Source: Alphaproteobacteria bacterium (lineage in GTDB: Bacteria > Pseudomonadota > Alphaproteobacteria > Acetobacterales > Acetobacteraceae). From it: a DNA stretch of 64,000 nucleotides. Positions 1 through 9,150 of this stretch are shown here, one piece after another (the stretch's first letter is position 1; the number at the start of each line of letters is the position of its first letter). The notes beneath the pieces are model-generated. The model was given only the letters and a program-made list of their open reading frames with translations. It was not told where the DNA came from and did no database searches. The stretch is taken from NCBI GenBank assembly GCA_026400815.1, contig JAPLOI010000009.1, forward strand, positions 41,391 to 105,390, in the 5' to 3' direction. A program made the position numbers and the translations under genes.

Positions 1-1
1 G

Positions 2-115
2 GGCATGGCGGCAGCCTATGCCACGATGCTGATTGCCATCACCGCCGGGGCGCTGGCGTTGTTCATCCTGCTGCGGGGGCGGGGGCGGGGGGATGGGGAT
101 GTCGGCGTGCTATAG
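2..115 (+). CDS. 3' end of a membrane protein gene (partial)
   Basis: An open frame runs in from the left edge and stops at TAG 113-115, giving 37 visible residues. About 20 hydrophobic residues (Ala, Leu, Ile, Phe rich) form one probable membrane helix, followed by a short Arg/Gly-rich tail (RGRGRGDGDVGVL). This looks like the last helix and cytoplasmic tail of an integral membrane protein such as a transporter or permease. The family cannot be named from this fragment. It converges on prfB, and the gap holds a copy of the palindromic repeat family. Confidence 0.6.
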   Translation, partial: GMAAAYATMLIAITAGALALFILLRGRGRGDGDVGVL

Positions 116-248
116 GAAGCATGTTCTTTTTTGAAAAAAAGAACCAAAAAACTTTTCCGACTGGCACGCGTGCCGGTCGTCCAGCACGCGTGCCAGCAAA
201 TGAAGTCTTTTTTGCTTCTTTTTTCTTCAGAAAAAAGAAGACTCTTCC
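116..248. repeat. Convergent-gap repeat, copy A
   Basis: This copy fills the gap between two convergent genes. A first AT-rich hairpin (arms GTTCTTTTTT and AAAAAAGAAC) lies at about 123-144. A GC-rich inverted repeat forms the core at 161-196 (CTGGCACGCGTGCCGG against CCAGCACGCGTGCCAG). A second AT-rich hairpin lies at 215-240 (CTTCTTTTTTCT against AGAAAAAAGAAG). The segments flanking the core (CAAAAAACTT and AAGTCTTTTTTG) can also pair with one bulge, so the whole unit could fold as a multi-branched structure. It probably acts as a bidirectional transcription terminator. Related copies are at 15348, 37246 and 48297. Confidence 0.85.
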
Positions 249-1380
249 TTACTGCGCCTGAGAACTCGCATCGCTGCGCGTTGCCCCCACCCGCTGCGCC
301 AGCGCGGCGGCCATGAACGCATCCAGCTCCCCATCCAGCACCGCCGCCGGGTTGCCCTTTTCCACGCCGGTGCGCAGATCCTTCACCATCTGGTACGGCG
401 CCAGCACATAGCTGCGGATCTGGTGGCCCCAGCCGATATCGGTCTTGGCGGCTTCCTGCGCATTGGCCACGGCCTCGCGCTTCTGCAGCTCGGCCTCGTA
501 CATGCGGGCCTTCAGCATCTCCATCGCGGTGGCGCGGTTGCGATGCTGGCTGCGGTCGGTCTGGCAGGCCACCACGATCCCGGTGGGGATGTGCGTGATG
601 CGGATGGCCGATTCGGTCTTGTTCACGTGCTGCCCGCCGGCGCCGGAGGCGCGGTAGGTGTCCACGCGGAGATCGGAGGGATCGATCTCGATCACGATCG
701 TGTCGTCCACCACCGGATACACCCACACCGAAGCGAAACTCGTCTGCCGCCGCGCGGCAGCGTCAAAGGGCGAGATGCGCACCAGGCGGTGCACCCCGGC
801 CTCGGTCTTCAGCCAGCCATAGGCGTTCGGCCCGGTGACCTGCAGCGTGGCGGACTTGATGCCGGCCTGCTCGCCCTCGCTCTGCTCGATCAGCTGGATC
901 TTGTAGCCGCGCGCCTCGGCCCAGCGATTGTACATCCGCACCAGCATCTCGGCCCAGTCCTGGGCCTCGGTGCCGCCGGCGCCGGCGTTGATTTCCATGT
1001 AGCAGTCGCGGCCATCGGCCTCGCCGGACAGCAGCGACTCGATCTCGCGCCGCTTGGCCTCCTCGGCCAGCAGCTTCAGCGCGGCGATGCCTTCATTGGC
1101 CATGGCGGTATCGCCATCGGCCTCGGCCATCTCGATCAGCTCGCTGGTATCGGCGACGTCCTGCTCCAGCTTCTCCACGCCCTCGATGGCGGAGGCGAGC
1201 CGGTTGCGCTCGCGCATCAGCGCCTGCGCGGCGGCGGCGTCGTTCCAGAGGGTGGGGTCTTCGACCCGGTGGTTCAGTTCGTCCAGGCGGGCGCGGGCGA
1301 CATCCCAGTCAAAGATGCCTCCTCAGCAGCGCGACGGACTGCTTGATCTGCTCGTTGAGGGCGATGGATTCGGCGGACAT
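249..1380 (-). CDS. prfB: Peptide chain release factor 2 (programmed +1 frameshift)
   Basis: RF2 releases finished peptides at UAA and UGA codons. Translation starts at ATG 1380, reads 23 codons ([11 protein letters not shown]...) and meets an in-frame UGA at 1311-1309. Slipping +1 at CTT there joins it to the main frame, giving about 376 residues, the usual RF2 size. The main frame carries the SPF stop-codon recognition tripeptide ([10 protein letters not shown]) and the GGQ catalytic motif ([13 protein letters not shown]). It lies 40 bases downstream of mrcA on the same strand, a common alphaproteobacterial arrangement, so cotranscription is likely. An annotation starting at 1217 would be N-terminally truncated. 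Confidence 0.95.
1308..1323 (-). promoter_or_regulatory. prfB: prfB programmed frameshift site
   Basis: On the minus strand the codons read AGG AGG CAT CTT TGA C. This is the classical RF2 recoding signal: an internal Shine-Dalgarno-like AGGAGG, three bases, the slippery CTT, and an in-frame UGA followed by C. In known RF2 genes, low RF2 stalls the ribosome at UGA and favours slippage, so RF2 regulates its own synthesis. The match is seen directly. Its activity here is inferred from the family. Confidence 0.93.
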
Positions 1381-1420
1381 GATGGCCCTGCGCTGAGGTT
1401 TGGAGGGATCAGGGGCCGGG

Positions 1421-4147
1421 TCAATACAGCCCGCCCAGCCCGCTGTCGACTCCGCCGGCGGCGGGGCGGGGCGGGGCGGGCGTGCCGTCGGCACCCGGGG
1501 GGGCGGCCACGCCGATGATCGGCGCGGAACCCCCGGGCTCCTGCCCGGGTTTGAAGGCGTCGGTGACGGTGCCGTTGCCGGCGTCCCAGCCGGCCATCGA
1601 CACGCCCGGCGGAGCGATGAAGCGCAGCGCCGGGCGGTTCTGCTGGGCCACGGCCATGAAGTTGCGGAAGATCGGCGCCGCGTTGCCGCCGCCGGTCTCG
1701 TTGTCGCCCAGGCTGGAGGGGGTGTCGAAGCCCACCCACACGATCGCCACCATGTCGGGCGTGAAGCCGCCGAACCAGTTGTCCTGGAAATCCTGGCTGG
1801 TGCCAGTCTTGCCGGCCACCGCGGTGCGGATGCCCTGGCCGGCCGCGTTGCCGGTGCCGCGCTGCACCGCGCCCTGCAGCATGCCCACCAGCTGGTAGGT
1901 GCTCTGCGGGTCCACCACCTGCGGCCGGGTATCACGCAGCAGGGGGCGCCGGCCGGGGTCGTCGCAGCCCTCGCAGGCCAGTGCGGGCGCGCGCCAGACC
2001 ACGCGGCCCTCGCGGTCCTGCACGCTGTCGATCAACGTCGGCACCACGCGCTTGCCGCCGGCCACGAAGCTGGCATAGGCGCCGGCCTGGCGCAGCACCG
2101 TGGTTTCCACCGCGCCCAGGGCGGCGGGCAGCACGCGCGGCATGTCGTCCACCACGCCCAGCCCGATGGCCAGCTGCGCCACGCGCTCCATGCCGATCTT
2201 GTCTGCCACGCGCACGGTCACGAGGTTGAGCGACTTCTCCAGCGCCACGCGGAGTGAGACGGGGCCCGAAAAGCTCTGCTCGAAGTTGCTCGGCCGCCAC
2301 TTCCCCGCCGCCCCCTGGTCCACCACGAAGGGCGCATCGAGGAAGCGCTGGGAGGGCGAGATGCCGGATTGCAGCGCGGCCAGATATACATAGGGCTTGA
2401 AGCTGGAACCGGGCTGGCGCAGCGCCTGGGTGGCCCGGTTGAACTGGCTGGTCTCGAAGCTCCAGCCGCCGGCCATCGCCAGCACCCGCCCCGTGGCGGG
2501 ATCCAGCGCCACCAGCGCGCCCTGCACCTGCGGGATCTGGCGCAGCGCCAGGCGTTCCGGGCGGGCGGGAGTGCGGCCCTGGGCGGCGGTGGCGGCCAGC
2601 GGCTCGGCCATCACCACATCCCCGGGCTTCAGCACATCGCCCATGCGGCGCGGGGCGGGGCCTGGCTTGTCGTTGACCAAAGGCCGCGCCCAGGTGGTTT
2701 CGGCCAGCGGCATCGCCAAAAGGCGGGGCGTGGCCGGCGCGTTGGGCGGGGCGCCGACGGCGCGCTCCAGGAAGCCCAGCTTCGCCTCCGCGTCCGTGGT
2801 CTCCAGCACCATCGCCAGGCGCCACTCCACCAGCATACCGGGCGGCCGTGCCACGCCGCCCAGCAACCCGGCCCAGGTGGGCGGCGCATTGGCGGGCGGC
2901 GGGGGGGCATTGGCAGGGCGCACCGGCAGCTCCAGCTTCGCCACCGGCCCGCGCCAAGTGCCCTTCCGCTGGTCGTATCGGATCAGCCCCTCGCGCAGCG
3001 CCCGGTCGGCGGCCAGCTGCAGCGTGGGATCGACGCTGGTGCGAACGGTGTAGCCGGCCTTGGTGACCTCATCAGCGCCGAACCGGTCGATCAGCTGGCG
3101 GCGCACCTCCTCGGCGAAATACTCCGCCCCGGTCACCGATTCCGGCCTGCGGAACGGGGAGACGATGATCGCCTGCGCCCGGGCCTCCGCCGCCTGCTGG
3201 GCCGTGACGACGCGGTCCTCCTCCATGCGCCCGATCACCCAATCGCGCCGCGCGCGGCCGGCCTCGGGGAAGCGGAACGGGTTGTAGTTGTTCGGCGCCT
3301 TGGGCAGCGCGGCCAGGAAGGCGGCTTCCGGCAGGGTCAGCTCGTCCAGCGACTTGTTGAAATAGGTCTGCGCCGCAGAGGCCACGCCATAGGCCTGCAG
3401 GCCCAGGTAGATCTCGTTCAGGTACAGCTCCAGGATGCGTTCCTTGGAGAGCGACTGCTCGATGCGGAAGGCCAGGATCGCCTCGCGCACCTTGCGCCGG
3501 ATCGAGACCTCGTTGCTCAGCAGCATGTTCTTCGCCACCTGCTGCGTGATGGTCGAAGCGCCGATCGGCCGCCTGCCGGAGCCGTACTGCATCACGTCGA
3601 ACAGCGCCGCGCGGGCGATGGCGATCGGGTCCACGCCCTTGTGGTCGTAGAAATTCTGGTCCTCGGCGGAGATGAAGGCGCGCTTCACCAGCTCCGGCAC
3701 GGCGGCATAGGGCACGAAGATGCGCCGCTCTGTGGCCAGTTCCGACAGCAGCCGGGAATCCGCGGCATAGACGCGGCTCATCACCGGTGGCTGGTAGTGC
3801 GTGAGTGTCTCGTGGTCCGGCAGGTCGGCGCCGAAATGCTGCACCACCAGCACCAGCCCGGCCGCCGCCGCCACGCCGCCAACCACGGCGAGCGAGAACA
3901 ACCAGGCGAACAGGCGGCCCAGCAGGCTGCGCCGGCGCTTCGGCCGCGGCGCCCGCTTCTGGCGCGGCGGCGGGGCGCGGCCGCCCTCGCCCGGTGCCGC
4001 TTCGGGGGTGCCCTCGGCCGGCAGTGGATCGGCCGGTGGAGCCGGCGTGGGGGCCGGGGCTGCGGTACGGCCACGCGGGGCGAGCCGCTCGCCAGCAGTC
4101 AGCCGTGGGGCGGCTGGCTCGGTCGGGGGTGTCACGGGGTCGCTCAT
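1421..4147 (-). CDS. mrcA: Penicillin-binding protein 1A
   Basis: A 908-residue bifunctional class A PBP that polymerises and cross-links peptidoglycan in the periplasm. A Pro/Ala-rich cytoplasmic tail ends in an Arg/Lys cluster, followed by one membrane anchor at about residues 78-101. The GT51 glycosyltransferase domain has the catalytic EDQNFYDHKG motif near residue 160. The transpeptidase domain has SSFKP (active Ser), SLN and KTGTS. The sequence continues to a Gly/Pro-rich C-terminus. The amidase gene lies 70 bases upstream and prfB 40 bases downstream on the same strand, suggesting an amidase-mrcA-prfB operon. Confidence 0.95.
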   Translation of the reverse strand: MSDPVTPPTEPAAPRLTAGERLAPRGRTAAPAPTPAPPADPLPAEGTPEAAPGEGGRAPPPRQKRAPRPKRRRSLLGRLFAWLFSLAVVGGVAAAAGLVLVVQHFGADLPDHETLTHYQPPVMSRVYAADSRLLSELATERRIFVPYAAVPELVKRAFISAEDQNFYDHKGVDPIAIARAALFDVMQYGSGRRPIGASTITQQVAKNMLLSNEVSIRRKVREAILAFRIEQSLSKERILELYLNEIYLGLQAYGVASAAQTYFNKSLDELTLPEAAFLAALPKAPNNYNPFRFPEAGRARRDWVIGRMEEDRVVTAQQAAEARAQAIIVSPFRRPESVTGAEYFAEEVRRQLIDRFGADEVTKAGYTVRTSVDPTLQLAADRALREGLIRYDQRKGTWRGPVAKLELPVRPANAPPPPANAPPTWAGLLGGVARPPGMLVEWRLAMVLETTDAEAKLGFLERAVGAPPNAPATPRLLAMPLAETTWARPLVNDKPGPAPRRMGDVLKPGDVVMAEPLAATAAQGRTPARPERLALRQIPQVQGALVALDPATGRVLAMAGGWSFETSQFNRATQALRQPGSSFKPYVYLAALQSGISPSQRFLDAPFVVDQGAAGKWRPSNFEQSFSGPVSLRVALEKSLNLVTVRVADKIGMERVAQLAIGLGVVDDMPRVLPAALGAVETTVLRQAGAYASFVAGGKRVVPTLIDSVQDREGRVVWRAPALACEGCDDPGRRPLLRDTRPQVVDPQSTYQLVGMLQGAVQRGTGNAAGQGIRTAVAGKTGTSQDFQDNWFGGFTPDMVAIVWVGFDTPSSLGDNETGGGNAAPIFRNFMAVAQQNRPALRFIAPPGVSMAGWDAGNGTVTDAFKPGQEPGGSAPIIGVAAPPGADGTPAPPRPAAGGVDSGLGGLY

Positions 4148-4217
4148 GGCGGCGTTCTAGCCCGAAACCGGGGCGGCGCGACAGGTTGCGTGCCAGACGG
4201 GCAAGCCCTTGGGGCGA

Positions 4218-5078
4218 TCAGCCGGCGTAGCGCTCGCCCCCGGCGGCGAAATAGCCGTCGATCGCGCGCAGCATCGCGCTGGCCAGCTGGGCCCGGTGCC
4301 CCGGCCGGCGCAGCGCCGCCTCGTCCGTGCGGTTGGACATGAAGCCCATCTCCACCAGCACGCTGGGGATATCGGCCGCCTTCAGCACCATGAAGCTGGC
4401 ATGGCGCGACGGGTTGGGCAGCAACGGCACCTCCCGCCCCAGCGCATGCACCACGGAGCGCGCCATGCGGGTGGAGCCCACCCGCGTTTCCTGCCGCACC
4501 AGGCTGATCAGGATGCGCGCCACCTCCGGCGGGGTACCCTGGAAATTCGGCGTGCCGAAGCGGTCGGCGGCATTCTCGCGCTGTGCCAGGGCGGCCGTCT
4601 GCCGGTCCGACGCCGTTTCGTTCAACGTGTACACGCTGGCGCCGCGCACCGAGCTGTCGTTCAGCGCATCGGCGTGCAGGGAGACGAACAGCGCCGCCTG
4701 CCGCCGCCGCGCCATCGCCACGCGCTCCTCCAGCGCCACGAACGTGTCGCGCCCGCGCGTCATTTCCACCCGGTAGCGCTTGGTGGCCAGCAGCAGGCGC
4801 CGCAGCTCCTGCGCCGAGGCGAGGGCGACGTGTTTTTCATAGGTGCCGGAAAGGCCGATCGCCCCAGGATCCTTGCCGCCATGGCCGGGATCCAGCATCA
4901 CCAGCGGCAACCGGCTTGCCGGCGCGGCATTTCCCGGCCGCGGGCCGGGCGTGCGCTCCGGCGCCGCGGAGGCGGGGCCCGACGGCAGCAGGAAGCTGAG
5001 CGACAGGCCAGGAAACAGGAGTCGGCGAGAGATCACGGGCGTACCCTGGAAAAGGCCGGAGGCGGTATCCGCCGGCAT
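4218..5078 (-). CDS. N-acetylmuramoyl-L-alanine amidase (Amidase_3)
   Basis: This zinc hydrolase cleaves the amide between N-acetylmuramic acid and the stem peptide, mainly during cell separation. The zinc and catalytic residues of the Amidase_3 fold are visible: DPGHGG, the Glu in YEKHVALA, SLHAD, and LVEMGFMSN near the end. A signal peptide (RRLLFPGLSLSFLLPSGPASA region) precedes the domain. No N-terminal AMIN domain is present. An in-frame GTG 15 codons in, just before the signal peptide, may be the true start, since the first 14 residues look untypical. It heads the amidase-mrcA-prfB group and diverges from rne. Confidence 0.92.
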   Translation of the reverse strand: MPADTASGLFQGTPVISRRLLFPGLSLSFLLPSGPASAAPERTPGPRPGNAAPASRLPLVMLDPGHGGKDPGAIGLSGTYEKHVALASAQELRRLLLATKRYRVEMTRGRDTFVALEERVAMARRRQAALFVSLHADALNDSSVRGASVYTLNETASDRQTAALAQRENAADRFGTPNFQGTPPEVARILISLVRQETRVGSTRMARSVVHALGREVPLLPNPSRHASFMVLKAADIPSVLVEMGFMSNRTDEAALRRPGHRAQLASAMLRAIDGYFAAGGERYAG

Positions 5079-5812
5079 GGCTGCCGGCTAGGGTGTTCAT
5101 TCCTCGCACAGCACCTTTGGAAAGTCATCTTAATAATTGATATCGGCTACTTCCTATCGCGCAGGTGGGTTGCCGCGTAGCCGGCTGCGCCGCTGCTGCT
5201 TGCAGTGGCACTGGCTTTGCTCCATGTTCCCCGGGCTTCGGTGGCGCGCCGGGGCCGGCATGTGCCGGTTCCGCGCCGAACCGGCGGACAAGACGAAGTC
5301 CCGAGCACGCGCCGCACCAGCCCCCGCCGCAACCGGCCCGGGTTGCCGGCGCCGAGGGTGGCCCCAGCCGCCCGCACCGGGAGGACGCCCGCCGGGCCTC
5401 GCACCACCGGGCCGCGCCGCGCTCCCAGTTCCAGCCGCGACATCGTCGCAGCACAGGGTGGCCGCACCGGCGCGGAGATGGATCGTCCGTGCGCCGCCTT
5501 TCGGGGCCTGGCGCGGCAGATGGGCCATCAGCACCGATATCCACCGGGGCGGCGCCTTCCTTGGAGGCTCCAGCCCGCAGTTTCAGGGTCCGATGGCCGA
5601 CGCGATGACGCTCCCCCCGCAGACCGAAGAAGCCGCTTCCGCGGCTTTTCCGGCGTTTGCGCGGGGTGGGGCGCGGCCGCGACGGTCGCTTGCCATGCTC
5701 GCTCCCCTGGGTCTCCTGCGGTCAGGTCTGCCGCCTCTCCCTGCAAGCCTATCGAGCCACCCCCGCCGCGCAGTGGCGCGCGGGCAGGCGGCGCTGCGGA
5801 GTTCGCGACCCC
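5079..5812 (+). promoter_or_regulatory. Divergent promoter region and long rne leader
   Basis: This 734-base gap lies between the divergent amidase and rne genes. Its only AT-rich stretch is 5110-5160. There TTGGAA (5117-5122) and GATATC (5139-5144) are 16 bases apart and could be an rne promoter, which would leave a 5' leader of over 600 bases. The rest is very GC-rich. It carries open frames on both strands that resemble no known protein and have no convincing start sites, so I treat them as chance. Enterobacterial rne has a long, structured 5' leader used for autoregulation. A similar role here is inference. Confidence 0.4.
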
Positions 5813-8800
5813 ATGACCAAGCGTATGCTGATCGATGCCACACACGCGGAAGAAACCCGCGTGGTGGTGCTGGACGGTAACCGCCTCGAAGATTTCGACG
5901 TCGAGGCCTCCACCAAGAAACAGCTCAAGGGCAACATCTACCTGGCCAAGGTGGTCCGGGTGGAGCCGTCCCTCCAGGCTGCCTTCGTCGAATACGGCGG
6001 CGGCCGCCACGGGTTCCTCGCCTTCGGCGAAATCCACCCGGACTACTACCAGATCCCCATCGCCGACCGGCAGCGCCTGCTGAAGCTGCAGGAGGAAGAT
6101 GCCCGCGCCGCCGAGGCCGAGGAAGACGCCGAGGACGAAGCCCGCGCCAGCCGCGCCGCCCCGGCCGAAGCCGCCCCGCAGCCCCAGGTGCCCTCCGGCC
6201 GCGATGGTGGCCGCGATGGTGGCCGGGATGGAGGGCGTGACGGCGGGCGCGACCAGGCCCGTGGCCGCCGCCGCCGCCGTGGCGGCCCGCGCGAGGCCGC
6301 GCTGGAGGCCCCCGCCAGCGCCACCGCCTATGGCGAGATCGATTTCGGCGAAGTCACCCATGGCGCCTTCATCGTCGGCCAGGACGCGCCGGAGATCGAC
6401 GGCGTGGCCGAGCCCGAGGCCGAGCCCCAGTCCCAGGCCCTGGAAGCCCCCGCCTACGCCGAGACCGAGTCCTTCGACGCCGCCGACAGCCAGTCCGACA
6501 CCGGCGGCGACTCCGATCTCGACGAGGTCGAGTCCGACGAAGCCCCACCCGAGGCGCTCGGCGGCAGCGACGACGTGTTCGAAGGCAATGGCGCCGACGA
6601 GGCCTCCGAACGCCGCATGGCCCGCTTCCTGCGCAACTACCGCATCCAGGAAGTGATCCGCCGCCGCCAGATCATGCTGATCCAGGTGGTGAAGGAAGAG
6701 CGCGGCACGAAGGGCGCCGCACTCACCACCTACATCTCGCTCGCCGGCCGCTTCTGCGTGCTGATGCCCAACTCGCCCCGTGGCGGCGGCATCTCCCGCA
6801 AGATCACCTCCGCCGCCGATCGCCGTCGCCTGAAGGAGATCACCGCCGAGCTGGAGATCCCCTCCGGCATGGGCCTGATCGTCCGCACCGCCGGCGCCAA
6901 CCGGCCGAAGCCGGAGATCAAGCGCGACTGCGAATATCTGATGCGCCTGTGGGACGACATCCGCGAGCTGACCATGCGCTCCATGGCCCCCGCGCTGATC
7001 TATGAGGAAGCCAGCCTCATCAAGCGTGCCATCCGCGACGGCTACTCGCGCGATATCGACGAGGTGGTGGTGGATGGCGAGGCCGGCTGGCGGGCGGCGC
7101 GCGACTTCATGCGCATGCTGATGCCCAGCCACGCCCGCAAGGTGCAGCTCTGGCGGCCCGAGGGTGTCGGCCAGCCGCTGTTTGCCAAGCATGGCGTGGA
7201 AGACCAACTCGATTCCATGCTGGTCCCGAACGTCCAGCTCAAGAGCGGCGGCTACCTGATCATCAACCAGGCCGAGGCGCTGGTGGCGATCGACGTGAAC
7301 TCCGGCCGCTCCACCCGCGAACGCGGCATCGAGGAAACCGCGCTGCGCACCAACCTGGAGGCCGCCGACGAGGTGGCCCGCCAGCTGCGCCTGCGCGACC
7401 TCGCCGGCCTGATCGTGATCGACTTCATCGACATGGAGTCGCGCAAGCACAACGCGATGGTGGAACGCCGCCTGAAGGATGCGCTGAAGCACGACCGCGC
7501 CCGCATCCAGATCGGCAATATCAGCCATTTCGGCCTGCTGGAGATGAGCCGCCAGCGCCTGCGCCCCAGCCTCACCGAAACCAGCTTCGTCACCTGCCCG
7601 CATTGCGCCGGCCTCGGCCTGGTCCGCACCACGGAAAGTGCCGCGATCCACGTGCTGCGTGAGATCGAGGAAGAGGGCGGCAAGGCCCGCGCCGGCCACA
7701 TCATGGTCCATGCCGCCTCCTCCGTGGCCATGTACCTGCTGAACAACAAGCGCGACCGCCTGGCCGAGATCGAGGTTCGCTACGGCATGCGGGTGCACTT
7801 CAGCGCCGACGAGTCGCTGATGCCGCCCGCCATCCGCATCGACCGCCTGCGCCCGCCGCTGTCGGAGGCCGAGCGCATCGCCCTGCTGCCGCCGGCGTCC
7901 GTCGTGCCGGTTCCGCCGCCGGCCTTCGAGGCGGACGAGGACGACGACATGGCCGAGGATGCGCCGGACGTGGCCGAGGCCGTCGCCCCGCCCCCGAAGC
8001 CTGTTGCAGCCCCCGTGGTGACTGCCCCCGTGGTTGCCGCCCCCGTGGTTGCCGCCCCCGTGGTCGTGGTCGCCGCCGATGACAGCGACTCCGAGGACGA
8101 GCGTGAGGAAGGCGAGCCGGGGCAGGAGGCTGCCACCTCTGCCGAGGACGCCGAGCGCCGTCGCCGCCGTCGTCGCCGCCGCCGTGGCGGTCGCCGCGAG
8201 GATGGCGAGGAAAGCCCGGCTGCTGCTGCCGAGGCCGAAGCCCCGTTGGATCCCGATGCCGAGCAGCCCATCCCCGCGCTGCCGCCCGTCCTCGCCGAGG
8301 TCGAGCCGGCCGTCGCCGAGGCCGTGGTGGACCCGGCGGAGCAGGAACAGCCTGCGCTCGATCCCGAGGAGCTGGACGAGAACGGCCTGCCCAAGGCGCG
8401 CCGCCGAGGCCGCCGCGGTGGCCGTCGCCGGCGTCGCGACGACGGCACGGCCGACGAATCGGCCGAGGCTGCCCCGCCGGCAGAGCCTGCACCTGTTGCT
8501 GCCGCGCCCGTGCCCGCCCCGGTGCCGGCCCCCGCACCTGCGCCGCGTCCGGCACCCGCGCCGGCCTATTCCGGCCCCACGCCCGCCGATCCCTTCGGCG
8601 GCCTTCCGTCGGACATCTTCGACATCCTCGAACGGGCGGAAATGGCCGAGCAGGCCCCGCCGCCCCGGCGCGCCCCCGCGCCAGCCCCCGAGGAGCTGAA
8701 GATCCCGCCAGTTCCGGCCGATGCCACGCCGCCGGCGGACATCATCCCGGAGCCGGCGCCCGAGCCAGTGCCGGAGCCAGTACCGGAGCCCGTCGCCGTG

Positions 8801-9022
8801 GTCGTGGCGCCCGCGCCGGAGCCGGTTGTCGCTGCCCCCGTGGCCGTGGAACCGCCTCCTGCCGCCGTCGTGCCCCCGCCGGCCGCACCCGAGCCTGCGC
8901 CGGAGCCCGCCGCGGCGCCCGACTCGGCCGCACCCGCGGTTGGCCCGGCGATCAAGCCGATCGTCCTCGGTGCCGATCCCGTGCCCGTGGCGGCCCCCAA
9001 GCGCGGCTGGTGGAAGCGCTGA
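5813..9022 (+). CDS. rne: Ribonuclease E
   Basis: The endonuclease that initiates mRNA decay and matures rRNA and tRNA, about 1069 residues. MTKRMLIDATHAEETRVVVL is the usual alphaproteobacterial start, although the frame stays open upstream to 5657. The S1 domain is split by about 180 acidic and low-complexity residues (about 93-270) that include four RDGG repeats and an RGRRRRRGG stretch. Catalytic aspartates lie in AIDVNSGRST and VIDFIDMESRKH, and the zinc-link CPHCAG is near residue 595. A long Pro/Ala/Glu-rich tail holds two Arg-rich RNA-binding stretches. It ends GWWKR, matching the GWW motif that binds PNPase in Caulobacter. A strong terminator follows. Confidence 0.96.
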   Translation: MTKRMLIDATHAEETRVVVLDGNRLEDFDVEASTKKQLKGNIYLAKVVRVEPSLQAAFVEYGGGRHGFLAFGEIHPDYYQIPIADRQRLLKLQEEDARAAEAEEDAEDEARASRAAPAEAAPQPQVPSGRDGGRDGGRDGGRDGGRDQARGRRRRRGGPREAALEAPASATAYGEIDFGEVTHGAFIVGQDAPEIDGVAEPEAEPQSQALEAPAYAETESFDAADSQSDTGGDSDLDEVESDEAPPEALGGSDDVFEGNGADEASERRMARFLRNYRIQEVIRRRQIMLIQVVKEERGTKGAALTTYISLAGRFCVLMPNSPRGGGISRKITSAADRRRLKEITAELEIPSGMGLIVRTAGANRPKPEIKRDCEYLMRLWDDIRELTMRSMAPALIYEEASLIKRAIRDGYSRDIDEVVVDGEAGWRAARDFMRMLMPSHARKVQLWRPEGVGQPLFAKHGVEDQLDSMLVPNVQLKSGGYLIINQAEALVAIDVNSGRSTRERGIEETALRTNLEAADEVARQLRLRDLAGLIVIDFIDMESRKHNAMVERRLKDALKHDRARIQIGNISHFGLLEMSRQRLRPSLTETSFVTCPHCAGLGLVRTTESAAIHVLREIEEEGGKARAGHIMVHAASSVAMYLLNNKRDRLAEIEVRYGMRVHFSADESLMPPAIRIDRLRPPLSEAERIALLPPASVVPVPPPAFEADEDDDMAEDAPDVAEAVAPPPKPVAAPVVTAPVVAAPVVAAPVVVVAADDSDSEDEREEGEPGQEAATSAEDAERRRRRRRRRRGGRREDGEESPAAAAEAEAPLDPDAEQPIPALPPVLAEVEPAVAEAVVDPAEQEQPALDPEELDENGLPKARRRGRRGGRRRRRDDGTADESAEAAPPAEPAPVAAAPVPAPVPAPAPAPRPAPAPAYSGPTPADPFGGLPSDIFDILERAEMAEQAPPPRRAPAPAPEELKIPPVPADATPPADIIPEPAPEPVPEPVPEPVAVVVAPAPEPVVAAPVAVEPPPAAVVPPPAAPEPAPEPAAAPDSAAPAVGPAIKPIVLGADPVPVAAPKRGWWKR
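6203..6250 (+). repeat. RDGG-coding tandem repeat in rne
   Basis: Four tandem 12-base units encode RDGG within the insertion that splits the RNase E S1 domain. The units differ at wobble positions (GGT, GGA and GGC glycine codons), so the repeat is old or kept at protein level. An Arg-rich run follows immediately, suggesting a flexible RNA-binding loop. Confidence 0.75.
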
Positions 9023-9055
9023 TCCCGCGCTGACGCCACCGTCCAACGCCGACCC

Positions 9056-9100
9056 ATCGGCGGCCATGGCGAAAAAATCGCCATGGCCGCCGATTTTTCT
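9056..9100 (+). terminator. rne terminator
   Basis: A perfect 17-bp stem (ATCGGCGGCCATGGCGA against its complement at 9078-9094) with a short A-rich loop is followed by TTTTTCTT. It lies about 30 bases after the rne stop and is a textbook intrinsic terminator. Confidence 0.93.
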
Positions 9101-9150
9101 TGTGCGGCGCAGCAGCGAAGGGGCACGCTGCCCTTGGTCTTCAACAACTG

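Noticed and set aside
5137..5760. Long open frames on both strands in the amidase-rne gap
   Set aside because: They are Arg/Pro/Ala-rich, have no domain resemblance and no good start sites. GC-rich DNA gives such frames by chance.
6121..8996. Repetitive Pro/Ala/Val and Arg tracts in rne as a CRISPR-like or mobile repeat
   Set aside because: They are in-frame low-complexity codon repeats typical of RNase E tails.
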